The notes: generated by a model not told the origin, from the sequence alone. Shown: positions 1 through 6,178, counted from the stretch's first letter. The stretch is DNA of 6,515 bases from Clostridiales bacterium (GCA_012842725.1 DUSG01000020.1:1-6515); one strand, 5' to 3'. Numbers and translations are program-made.

Positions 1-479
1 AATTTGGAAATATACATGGCGGTGGCTTCGCCTTCTATGTTTGGGTTAGTAGCCAGTATGACTTCCTTTACTTCATCCTGCCTTAATCTGGCCAAAAGTT
101 CCTTAATCTTTATATCATCAGGTCCTATACCGTCAATAGGTGAAATTGCTCCGTGAAGCACATGGTACAGTCCCTTGTATTCTTTGGTCTTCTCCATGGC
201 TACTACATCACGGGGATCCTCCACCACGCATATTATGCTGCTGTCTCTTCTGGCATCAGAGCAGATGTTGCATCTTTCTTTGTCGGTAATGTTTGAGCAT
301 ACCTCACAATATTTTATGTTTCTTTTTGCATTTATTATCGCATGAGCCAGTTCTTCGGCTTCTTTATCCGGCATATCCAGAAGATAAAAAGCCAAACGCT
401 GAGCCGTTTTTGTACCTATTCCGGGTAACTTTGTAAATGCTTCAATAAGTTTTGCTATAGGAGCTGCATAGTAATCCAT
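1..479 (-). CDS. recR: Recombination mediator protein RecR, C-terminus cut by window edge
   Basis: RecR acts with RecO (and RecF) to load RecA on gapped single-stranded DNA in recombinational repair. About 159 codons are visible of a family length near 198. The protein starts MDYYAAPIAKLIEAFTKLPG, and a helix-hairpin-helix lies near residues 11-30 (LPGIGTKTAQRLA). A four-cysteine zinc finger follows (C58, C61, C70, C73). The Toprim domain begins near residue 82 (ICVVEDPRDVVAMEKT) and continues through SPIDGIGPDD and ATNPNIEGEATA. The gene runs off the left edge at about residue 159, so the end of the Toprim domain and the C-terminal tail are missing. Its ATG overlaps the ybaB stop codon by one base (TAATG), implying translational coupling. 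The order dnaX-ybaB-recR is the widely conserved one. The identification is secure. Confidence 0.97.
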   Translation of the reverse strand, partial: MDYYAAPIAKLIEAFTKLPGIGTKTAQRLAFYLLDMPDKEAEELAHAIINAKRNIKYCEVCSNITDKERCNICSDARRDSSIICVVEDPRDVVAMEKTKEYKGLYHVLHGAISPIDGIGPDDIKIKELLARLRQDEVKEVILATNPNIEGEATAMYISK

Positions 480-820
480 TAGAACAAGCCTCCAGGCAGA
501 TTCATGCCACCGGTGAACCTGCTCATTTCACGCGCCATCATTTCATCAACCTGTCTCATGGCTTCGTTTACAGCTGCTATTATCAGGTCTTGCAACATTT
601 CGATATCATCAGGATCTACTACTTCAGGCTTTATATTTAATGATTCTATCTCTTTCTTACCATTTACAACTACAGTTACAGCTCCGCCTCCAGAGCTGGC
701 TTCCACAGTCCTCTGTTCCAATTCCTCTTTCAGTTTCATCATTTCCTGCTGCATCTTCTGAGCCTGTTTCATTATATTGTTTAAGTTTCCCATTCCTCCT
801 GGGAATCCGCCTCTTGCCAT
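479..820 (-). CDS. ybaB: YbaB/EbfC family nucleoid-associated DNA-binding protein
   Basis: A small cytoplasmic protein of 113 residues, close to the usual 100-115 for the YbaB/EbfC (YaaK) family. Family members dimerise and bind DNA as nucleoid-associated proteins; a link to recombination through recR is inferred from conserved neighbourhood. The N-terminus is Gly/Met-rich (MARGGFPGGMGNLNNIMKQA). It is followed by a long charged helix at about residues 13-40 (QKMQQEMMKLKEELEQ), a glycine turn (SSGGGAVTVVVNG, about 42-54), the typical PEVVDPDDIEMLQDLI segment (about 65-80), an amphipathic helix, and a Gly-rich C-terminus (GGMNLPGGLF). The start is fixed by a strong ribosome binding site, AAGGAGG, five to seven bases upstream (about 828-834). 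It lies 59 bp after dnaX and its stop overlaps the recR start. Confidence 0.96.
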   Translation of the reverse strand: MARGGFPGGMGNLNNIMKQAQKMQQEMMKLKEELEQRTVEASSGGGAVTVVVNGKKEIESLNIKPEVVDPDDIEMLQDLIIAAVNEAMRQVDEMMAREMSRFTGGMNLPGGLF

Positions 821-879
821 TAATATTCCTCCTTAATTAAATTTAAGTGTTCTTAGCTCTAATTATCATAATGATTATA

Positions 880-2526
880 CTATTCTTCTTCCACCACTTC
901 AACGAGGTCTTCGCCAAATAATTCAATGGCCTTTTTCACCACATCGTTTTCATAGGTTTCTTCCTTTTCTTCTGCTTCTGTTACTGCTATTTCATCCTCA
1001 AAAACCGCTTTTATCTTTATAGGCTTAGAGAAATATTCGGTAGCGATTTCCTCAATCTCTTTTTTTGTTTCTCCTTTTTCCACTTCTTCTTTAAAGACTG
1101 AATCCTGTCTGGTAAAGCAGAGAAGTACCTTTTCACCGTCTATCACTGTAGGTTTGCAGAAGGCAAGATATGTTCGCAGCTTCATCTTCTGCCTGTTTTT
1201 TATTTCCTGCATAAATCCATTCCACTTCTCAACTATTTCAGAAGAGATAGGCTTTACATCGTCCAATTTATCTTTTGTCTTGATCCTTTTCTCCTGTTTC
1301 TTTTCTTCTTTCTTCTCTTCTGCCTTTTCTGGTTCTTTTGCTTCCTTTTCTTTTGATAAAGAAGTTTTCGGCATTATTCCCTTGGATATGGCTTCTTCCA
1401 GTTTCTCTATCCTGGCTAACAAGCCTTCAGGGCTGTTGTCCTTATCCAATTTGCACATTTTTATTATGGCTACTTCCAAAATTGTTTTAGGCTGAGGAGA
1501 CCATTTCATTTCATAAGAACATTGGGATAAAATATCAATACATCTTATGATATTATCTCTTCCGTAGTCATTTGCCTGCTCTTTCAGCCTTTTAACAGTT
1601 TCTGCGGATAAATCTATCACATCTTCTGCCCTATCAACCAGCTTTGCCATAAGAAGATTTCTGTAATGATTCAATAGGTCTCTGGCAAACTGGCTCATAT
1701 CTTTCCCTTCCTGGGAAATTTCATGCAAAAGTTTTATGGCTTCCGAGCAGTCTTCTTCCCTCACAGCATCGGCCATCCTGAAAAGAAAATCATCATTGGC
1801 AATGCCTAAAACATCCAATACATGCTCATATTTTATCTGCATGTTACCGAATACGGCGCATTGGTCCAAAATGCTTATGGCATCCCTCATGGCTCCGTCG
1901 GAGTTTCTGGCTATCAGTTTCAGTGCCTCTTCCTCGGCATTTATATTTTCCTCTTTACATATATATTTCAATCTCTCCACGATGTTGTCCTGAGTCAGTC
2001 TCTTAAAATCAAAGCGCTGGCATCTTGACAGAATCGTTCCCGGCAATTTGTGAGGTTCTGTTGTGGCAAGTATAAACTTCACATAAGCAGGAGGTTCTTC
2101 CAGAGTTTTGAGCAAAGCATTGAAAGCTTCATTGGTCAGCATATGTACTTCATCTATTATGTAAACTTTATATTTACCTATAGCCGGAGTGAATTTTACG
2201 GCTTCTCTCAAATCCCTGACATCTTCAATCCTTCTGTTTGATGCCGCATCTATTTCAAAGACATCCATGGAGTTGCCCTGATTTATGCTGATGCAGCTTT
2301 CACATTTGTCACATGGGTTGCCATCCTGAAGATTGAAACAGTTGATGGCTTTGGAAAGAATTTTTGCCGTACTGGTTTTGCCTGTCCCTCTTGTACCGCA
2401 AAATAAATATGCGTGGGACAATTGGCCTGTCTCAATCTGATTTTTCAGGATTGTTGTTATATGCTCCTGTCCGCAGACATCTTCAAATCTTTTTGGCCTC
2501 CATTTTCTATAAAGCGCAGTATACAT
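880..2526 (-). CDS. dnaX: DNA polymerase III subunit gamma/tau (clamp-loader ATPase)
   Basis: DnaX is the AAA+ motor subunit of the clamp loader, which opens the beta clamp and places it on primed DNA; tau also tethers the polymerase. The 548-residue protein starts MYTALYRKWRPKRFEDVCGQ. Walker A is GTRGTGKTS (44-52), zinc-module cysteines are C63, C72, C75 and C78, Walker B is VYIIDE (121-126), the sensor 1 region is LATTEPHK (153-160), and the SRC arginine-finger motif is at 167-169. The AAA+ lid and collar follow to about residue 360. A Lys/Glu-rich linker spans about 385-425, and a C-terminal domain (about 430-548) resembles the short Firmicute tau tail. The start is supported by a GTGAGGAG site eight bases upstream and by the conserved MYTALYRKWRP beginning. 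It is the first gene of dnaX-ybaB-recR and has its own promoter. Confidence 0.97.
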   Translation of the reverse strand: MYTALYRKWRPKRFEDVCGQEHITTILKNQIETGQLSHAYLFCGTRGTGKTSTAKILSKAINCFNLQDGNPCDKCESCISINQGNSMDVFEIDAASNRRIEDVRDLREAVKFTPAIGKYKVYIIDEVHMLTNEAFNALLKTLEEPPAYVKFILATTEPHKLPGTILSRCQRFDFKRLTQDNIVERLKYICKEENINAEEEALKLIARNSDGAMRDAISILDQCAVFGNMQIKYEHVLDVLGIANDDFLFRMADAVREEDCSEAIKLLHEISQEGKDMSQFARDLLNHYRNLLMAKLVDRAEDVIDLSAETVKRLKEQANDYGRDNIIRCIDILSQCSYEMKWSPQPKTILEVAIIKMCKLDKDNSPEGLLARIEKLEEAISKGIMPKTSLSKEKEAKEPEKAEEKKEEKKQEKRIKTKDKLDDVKPISSEIVEKWNGFMQEIKNRQKMKLRTYLAFCKPTVIDGEKVLLCFTRQDSVFKEEVEKGETKKEIEEIATEYFSKPIKIKAVFEDEIAVTEAEEKEETYENDVVKKAIELFGEDLVEVVEEE

Positions 2527-2559
2527 GCCATCGACTCCTCACATTTGTAACTATTATAT

Positions 2560-2588
2560 ATTATAACACTTTTATTTATTTGGAAAAC
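2560..2588 (-). promoter_or_regulatory. Probable dnaX operon promoter (extended -10)
   Basis: Reading the minus strand, a perfect TATAAT (2565-2560) is preceded by TG one base away (TGTTATAAT), an extended -10. A weak -35, GTTTTC (2588-2583), lies 17 bases upstream. Transcription would begin near 2553, giving a leader of about 27 bases before the dnaX ATG. A second TATAAT (2558-2553) lacks a usable -35. The upstream terminator means dnaX needs its own promoter here. The -35 touches the U-tract of that terminator. Confidence 0.55.
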
Positions 2589-2619
2589 AAAAAAGAAAAA
2601 GTCCGTAAAATTACGGACT
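2589..2619 (-). terminator. Rho-independent terminator of the hisD-family/permease operon
   Basis: On the minus strand a 9-bp perfect stem (AGTCCGTAA / TTACGGACT, 2619-2600, minimal loop) runs directly into a T-rich tract: five T, C, six T, G, four T. It lies about 170 bases after the permease stop and just before the dnaX promoter, so it ends the upstream transcript and insulates dnaX. The plus strand has no T-tract, so termination is one-directional. Confidence 0.85.
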
Positions 2620-2625
2620 CACTTT

Positions 2626-2740
2626 GAAGACAAACCATTCTATGCCAGAATGGCATGTATATCTTTGCACTGGTTAAGCATTTTGACAGGTCTACTGCAC
2701 CGATATACATTGCCATTCTGCTTTATAATGATTTGTCTAC
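2626..2740. repeat. Long imperfect inverted repeat (44-bp arms, 26-bp loop)
   Basis: The left arm (2626-2669) and right arm (2696-2740) are complementary at roughly 37 of 44 positions. A core of AGAATGGCA and TGTATATC (2647-2663 with 2702-2719) is perfect apart from one bulged A. The outer parts (GAAGACAAACCATT against AATGATTTGTCTAC) carry a few mismatches. It sits between the permease stop and the operon terminator, so it would be a large hairpin in the 3' UTR. Alternatives are a degenerate MITE-like element or a small RNA ending at the 2589 terminator. I see no target-site duplication and no coding sequence in it. Confidence 0.7.
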
Positions 2741-2786
2741 AGTCTGAAATCCATACAACTACAGACTATTTCTTAATATATAAGCC

Positions 2787-4274
2787 CTATAATACATATG
2801 GAATTAAATAGACTGATACAACAACTACTACTGAAGCAGCAACAATAACACTCCAGACTTTGAACTCCCTATCCATCTTCTGTCTTTCTTCTGCAGAAGG
2901 TTCCGTAATACTTATGATAAATTCGTCAATTGCGTCGGATTTCATTTCTTTGTATTTCTTACTGCAGATATAATAGATTATTAAACCCAGAACACACCAT
3001 ATTATGCCCGTCCAGAAGGCTTCCGCATCCAGTTGTGTCATCATAATGATATAAATGACAGCAGATATGGGAGCACCAATAATAATTCCGGGTGCCTTAT
3101 AGGGACGATTCAGTTCAGGATGTTTCTTTCGCAAGCCATATGCTGCAGCAATGCCAATTACATAATAGAACAAATCAGCAAAGAGGCTTAATGACGCAAT
3201 ATAAATCATGGAATTAGTGGTAATGAGAAAAATAGTCAGAACACCCAGTACAATAATTGAAACATAAGGGGTTTGATATTTTGGATGTACTTTTGCAAAG
3301 ATTTCGGGCATTACACCGTCACGTGCCATTGTATAAAGATATCGCGGCGGCACTGCAATACTGGCATTTAATGTGGAAAAATCACCACCGAAAGCTATAC
3401 CGGCAGCCAAGAGCGCCAAAGGAAAACCAAGAATACCTGCAATTGCCATACCATCAGCATATGGTGCGGCAGCAGATGCTATCGTCCCTAATTCACCGGT
3501 TGGCACAATACCCACCAGGAACCATTGGAACAATGCGTTTACCGAAAATACAATAAACGGTGCCAAGAATAATGCACGTGGAATGTTGATATGAGGGTAT
3601 TTTATTTCTTCGCCCATGGCGCAGCAAGTTTCAAAGCCGGCAAAACACCACCAAACCAAGGCTGTGCAGGCTATAAGATTTCCCGCAGAGAAATCAACGA
3701 AATCCGGCAGTTGTACAAAATAAGGCAAATTGACATTGGGAATCATCATTATGAACCATATAACCGCTACTCCCCAAAAAAAGTACATAAATGCATTTTG
3801 CAATTTCCCGGTCATTTCCACACCGCGTACATTGAGAATAATGAACAATATCACCGCAACACTTGCGATTGTTACATCGCTTACGGGCAAATCAATATCA
3901 AAAGCTCTAAATAATGTTTTTAAGTAAAAGCTGAAGGCTAATGCCTCTCCGCTTGTAACGGAAACCAATGAAATGATAAAATTCCATCCTGCCAGCATAC
4001 CAAACGGACGTCCGATACCTAAAGATGCGTATTTATATGTCCCTCCTGCATAAGGCAGTGCAGCGCCCATCTCAGCATAAAGAAGCGCAGGATAGACACT
4101 GACCAGCATTGCAATAAAGGTGGCAATAATTACTGCCGGACCCAGCATACCTACTACGTTTGCACCTACCGTAAAAAGTCCGACGCCGACAACTGTGCCC
4201 ACTGTAATTGTTACAGCTTCTTTCATGCCAAAACTGCGTTTCAAAGTGATATTTTCTAAGTTCTTGTTCTCCAT
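2787..4274 (-). CDS. APC-superfamily amino acid permease
   Basis: A membrane transporter of 495 residues in the amino acid-polyamine-organocation superfamily; these are usually proton-coupled symporters or exchangers. The core has about twelve membrane segments. Family marks are the unwound TM1 glycine motif GTVVGVGLFT (26-35), the TM2-3 region YAEMGAALPYAGGTYKYA, the TM6 substrate region WWCFAGFETC (208-217), NIPRALFLAPF (230-240), TM8 to loop STLNASIAVPPRYLYTMARD (300-319), and RPYKAPG (390-396). After a hydrophilic stretch (about 440-470) there is a further hydrophobic helix (about 472-493), suggesting a thirteenth segment. The start has a strong AAAGGAGG site and lies 33 bases after the upstream stop, so the two genes form an operon. 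The substrate cannot be read from the sequence. Operon control by His codons suggests histidine, histidinol or a related compound (inference). Confidence 0.9.
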   Translation of the reverse strand: MENKNLENITLKRSFGMKEAVTITVGTVVGVGLFTVGANVVGMLGPAVIIATFIAMLVSVYPALLYAEMGAALPYAGGTYKYASLGIGRPFGMLAGWNFIISLVSVTSGEALAFSFYLKTLFRAFDIDLPVSDVTIASVAVILFIILNVRGVEMTGKLQNAFMYFFWGVAVIWFIMMIPNVNLPYFVQLPDFVDFSAGNLIACTALVWWCFAGFETCCAMGEEIKYPHINIPRALFLAPFIVFSVNALFQWFLVGIVPTGELGTIASAAAPYADGMAIAGILGFPLALLAAGIAFGGDFSTLNASIAVPPRYLYTMARDGVMPEIFAKVHPKYQTPYVSIIVLGVLTIFLITTNSMIYIASLSLFADLFYYVIGIAAAYGLRKKHPELNRPYKAPGIIIGAPISAVIYIIMMTQLDAEAFWTGIIWCVLGLIIYYICSKKYKEMKSDAIDEFIISITEPSAEERQKMDREFKVWSVIVAASVVVVVSVYLIPYVL

Positions 4275-4307
4275 GATACAACCTCCTTTTATGTTTTTTT
4301 CAAAAGA

Positions 4308-5588
4308 CTATTCCTGTTGAGAAAATAATTCCTGCCTGATTTCCGCTGCCCGCGCATGAGCAATCAATCCTTCTCCACGAGCCATATTGCTTACTAGCGG
4401 AACCATCCGCTTAATTGCACTGTAATCCATATATTGATGGGTACATATCTTCAAAAAAGTTCCTACCCAAAGACCGCCGGTATAACGTGCGGCTTTCAGT
4501 GTTGGCAATGTATGGTTTGTACCGGATGCATAATCGCCGAACACCTCTGCAGTTGCTTCTCCAATAAACAAGGAACCGTAATTTATAAGCTTCGGCACCA
4601 CATCCTTAGGATTTTTAACCATTAATTCAAGATGCTCAGGAGCATACTGATTAGCCAAATCAACGGCTTCTTCCAAATCGGAAACCAAAATCACTTCACC
4701 GTAGTCTGACCATGAACGGGCCGCTATATCCGCCGTAGGCAATGTACGTAGTTGATTTTCCATGGCATTGATTGTGTCATAGGCAACCTTTTCGTCAGTT
4801 GTAATCAAGATGCCCTTTGCCAAATAATCATGCTCCGACTGAGCCAAAATATCTGCCGCAATAATTTGAGGATTAGCCGTATCATCGGCAATAACCAGAA
4901 CTTCACTGGGACCTGCTACAAAATCAATGCCAACCTGTCCGTAACATTGACGTTTTGCTTCTGCCACATATTGATTTCCAGGTCCTACTATCAAATCCAC
5001 AGGGTAAATTTGTTCAGTGCCATATGAAAAGGCTGCAATTCCGTGAGCACCTCCTAGGGCATAAATTTCATCAGCTCCTGCAATATCCATAGCCACCAGT
5101 GTCTTTGGGTTAATCTTGTTGCTGCCTTTCATACAAGGCGAACAGGCTGCAACGCGTTTCACACCGGCAACCTTTGCAGGAATGATAAGCATAAGCGCAG
5201 TTGAGTATAGAGGATATGATCCTCCGGGAACATAACAGCAGCATGAAGAAACCGGAATTATTCGATGTCCAAGATATACATTGGAACTGGTCTGATAATT
5301 TTCAAGAGGAAGTATGCAAGCTTTCTGCGCTTCTGCAAAATTACGTATATTTGCGGCAGCAGCCTTCATATCAGCAATTTCCCTCTCCGTTACTTCGGCA
5401 TATGCCTCTTCAATCTCTTCCTTGCTTACTAGAAACTGCTGTCTGTTACATTGATCAAATTTCATGTTATAATCAAATAATGCCTCATCACCTCTTTTCC
5501 TGACATTGTATATGATTTCAGCAACTTTCTGAGTCAATTGTCTGTCTTCCTCGACATTACGCGGTTTAGCTTGTTTAATAAATTTCAT
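4308..5588 (-). CDS. Histidinol dehydrogenase-family enzyme (HisD-like)
   Basis: HisD oxidises L-histidinol to L-histidine with two NAD+ and a zinc ion. This 426-residue protein is full length for the family. Expected zinc ligands are present (Q250 and H253 in AQSEHD, D352 in GDYASGTNH, H411 in GLIAHARAAEIR), as is the catalytic pair E318-H319 (YAPEHLEL). Other family blocks are CYVPGGSYPLYSTALM (118-133), YALGGAHGIAAFSYGTE (176-192), VGPGNQYVAEAKR (201-213) and GIDFVAGPSE (220-229). The YPLYSTALM and ARYTGGLWVGTFLK blocks look more like the divergent HisD relatives that include sulfopropanediol dehydrogenase HpsN than biosynthetic HisD, so the substrate is uncertain and I give no symbol. The start at 5588 is chosen because GGAGGTGG lies seven bases upstream; an earlier in-frame ATG at 5618 would translate through that site. 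No other his biosynthesis gene is visible. It is the first structural gene after the His attenuator. Confidence 0.88.
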   Translation of the reverse strand: MKFIKQAKPRNVEEDRQLTQKVAEIIYNVRKRGDEALFDYNMKFDQCNRQQFLVSKEEIEEAYAEVTEREIADMKAAAANIRNFAEAQKACILPLENYQTSSNVYLGHRIIPVSSCCCYVPGGSYPLYSTALMLIIPAKVAGVKRVAACSPCMKGSNKINPKTLVAMDIAGADEIYALGGAHGIAAFSYGTEQIYPVDLIVGPGNQYVAEAKRQCYGQVGIDFVAGPSEVLVIADDTANPQIIAADILAQSEHDYLAKGILITTDEKVAYDTINAMENQLRTLPTADIAARSWSDYGEVILVSDLEEAVDLANQYAPEHLELMVKNPKDVVPKLINYGSLFIGEATAEVFGDYASGTNHTLPTLKAARYTGGLWVGTFLKICTHQYMDYSAIKRMVPLVSNMARGEGLIAHARAAEIRQELFSQQE

Positions 5589-5739
5589 ATATCCACCTCC
5601 AAATAAATAAATATACATCGAATTAAAAAAATTATATGCCTCATGACAGACAGAAAATCGCTGGCTTTTTGTTAATTAGATATTGATAGCTTAGAGCAGG
5701 AAATATTTATACGGTTGATTTGGAAAGAAAATTATAAAT
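5589..5739 (-). other. AT-rich 5' leader between attenuator and hisD-like gene
   Basis: About 150 bases of AT-rich sequence between the terminator hairpin and the hisD-like start. It holds the ribosome binding site GGAGGTGG (5600-5593). I see no further gene or strong hairpin. A TATAAT-like box upstream of the start lacks a convincing -35, so I do not call a second promoter. Confidence 0.6.
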
Positions 5740-5788
5740 ATAATAAAAGAGGAAGCCATATAGGTGCACCTATATGGCTTCCTCTTTT
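5740..5788 (-). terminator. Attenuator terminator: perfect 44-bp palindrome
   Basis: Positions 5745-5788 form a perfect palindrome of two 22-base arms centred on GGTGCACC. In RNA it folds to a stem of about 20 bp with a tiny loop. The minus-strand transcript leaves it through UUUUA and a U-rich run, and the plus strand has five T after it, so it may work in both directions. It lies between the His leader peptide and the hisD-like gene. The 5' arm (5780-5765) is also complementary to an upstream segment (5814-5799), the expected antiterminator. The stem is unusually long for an intrinsic terminator. Confidence 0.92.
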
Positions 5789-5867
5789 TATATCTCTCAA
5801 CCATCATAGGTACAACCCCAAAATTCTTGAAACAGAACCAGGGATTGTACCTAAGGCTGTTATATGC

Positions 5868-5939
5868 TTAGATTACAACCCCTTCCCTATGATGGTGATG
5901 GTGCTTCTTATTGATATTTATCATTATTAAAGTCAACAT
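5868..5939 (-). CDS. Histidine-rich leader peptide of the attenuator
   Basis: A 23-codon reading frame that starts MLTLIMININKK, continues with five consecutive histidine codons (CAC CAT CAC CAT CAT, 5903-5889) and ends REGVVI before TAA (5870-5868). A strong ribosome binding site, AAAGGAG (5954-5948), lies eight bases before the ATG, and a good promoter lies upstream. The peptide needs no function of its own: its translation rate through the His run senses charged tRNA-His. Ribosome position on these codons would decide whether segment 1 of the leader RNA can pair with segment 2. It is analogous to enterobacterial HisL, which also carries a run of His codons, but the flanking residues are unlike HisL as I remember it, so it is probably an independent solution. 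Confidence 0.88.
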   Translation of the reverse strand: MLTLIMININKKHHHHHREGVVI

Positions 5940-5947
5940 AGTTGACT
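5931..5947 (-). repeat. 7-bp inverted repeat over the leader-peptide start codon
   Basis: AGTCAAC-TAT-GTTGACT is a perfect 7-bp inverted repeat with a 3-base loop. It begins directly after the AAAGGAG site and has the leader ATG (5939-5937) at its loop. In RNA it could slow initiation on the leader peptide; in DNA it could be a repressor operator about 35 bases into the transcript. Which of these applies cannot be told from sequence. Confidence 0.5.
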
Positions 5948-5984
5948 CTCCTTTCAGTTCCATATCGGTTAAATATTACATAAT

Positions 5985-6013
5985 AATATACCACGGAAAA
6001 AATATTTTTGCAA
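5985..6013 (-). promoter_or_regulatory. Sigma-A-type promoter of the leader/hisD-like/permease operon
   Basis: On the minus strand, TTGCAA (6013-6008) and TATATT (5990-5985) are separated by exactly 17 bases. Transcription would start near 5978, about 24 bases before the leader peptide's ribosome binding site. It is downstream of the SRP RNA terminator, so the operon does not depend on read-through. Position, spacing and box quality are all good. Confidence 0.7.
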
Positions 6014-6033
6014 TACTATTGTATAATTATTTT

Positions 6034-6048
6034 AAGAAAGCCTTTCTT
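6034..6048. promoter_or_regulatory. 15-bp palindrome upstream of the operon promoter, possible operator
   Basis: AAGAAAG-C-CTTTCTT is a perfect palindrome with 7-base half-sites, about 20 bases upstream of the -35 box. Its placement would suit an activator or repressor site. It has no T-tract and the rest of 6014-6101 holds nothing else I recognise. This could be chance in AT-rich DNA. Confidence 0.3.
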
Positions 6049-6101
6049 GAAACCCATTACGGAAAGTTTATATTAAGGAAAGATTATACCTTCCTATGGA
6101 T

Positions 6102-6131
6102 TATAAAAAAGCTCGTAATAATACGAGCTTT
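6102..6131 (-). terminator. Rho-independent terminator of the SRP RNA gene
   Basis: On the minus strand, AAAGCTCGTA / TACGAGCTTT (6131-6108) is a perfect 10-bp stem with a 4-base loop. It is followed by further T (six in a row, including the stem end). It lies about 48 bases after the end of the mature SRP RNA and ahead of the next promoter. Confidence 0.88.
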
Positions 6132-6178
6132 AGATTCATAAAAAAAATTTTTCAATATAAAATTGATTAAATTTAAAT

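Larger units (their letters stand above)
5745..5978 (-). promoter_or_regulatory. Histidine-responsive transcription attenuator (leader RNA)
   Basis: The transcript leader from about 5978 to 5745 has all parts of a ribosome-mediated attenuator. Segment 1, ACCATCATAGG (5896-5886), covers the last His codons and pairs perfectly over 11 bp with segment 2, CCTATGATGGT (5810-5800). Nested inside, GGGGTTGTA (5882-5874) pairs with TACAATCCC (5849-5841). With both formed, the terminator (5788-5745) is free to fold. If a ribosome stalls on the His codons, segment 2 (5814-5799) can pair with the terminator's 5' arm (5780-5765) over about 15 bp with one bulged G. TACAATCCC, freed from its first partner, can pair instead with GGGGTTGTACC (5819-5809). 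Family knowledge: this is the logic of the enterobacterial his and trp leaders. I see no T-box consensus. Confidence 0.88.

Noticed and set aside
1154..1495. Plus-strand open frames opposite dnaX, and similar ones opposite ybaB, the permease and the hisD-like gene.
   Set aside because: They are antisense shadows of well-supported genes, with low-complexity or improbable protein sequence and no start signals.
2600..2740. A short minus-strand reading frame of about 46 codons through the long inverted repeat.
   Set aside because: It runs through the operon terminator, has no ribosome binding site and resembles no protein I know.
5589..5618. An upstream ATG at 5618 for the hisD-like protein.
   Set aside because: The ten added codons translate straight through the GGAGGTGG ribosome binding site and encode nothing family-like. 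The ATG at 5588 has ideal spacing.
5715..5930. A 71-residue plus-strand open frame with a stretch faintly like an iron-sulfur reductase fragment.
   Set aside because: It covers the terminator palindrome and leader-peptide region on the opposite strand and has no clear ribosome binding site. The minus-strand attenuator explains the sequence fully.
5911..5930. A Fur-box-like AT-rich palindrome (TGATATTTATCA).
   Set aside because: It lies inside the leader peptide's codons and its match to the Fur consensus is poor; AT-rich codons explain it.
5745..5978. A T-box riboswitch upstream of the hisD-like gene.
   Set aside because: No AGGGTGGNACCGCG-type antiterminator motif or specifier-loop layout is visible. 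A translated His-run leader peptide is present instead.
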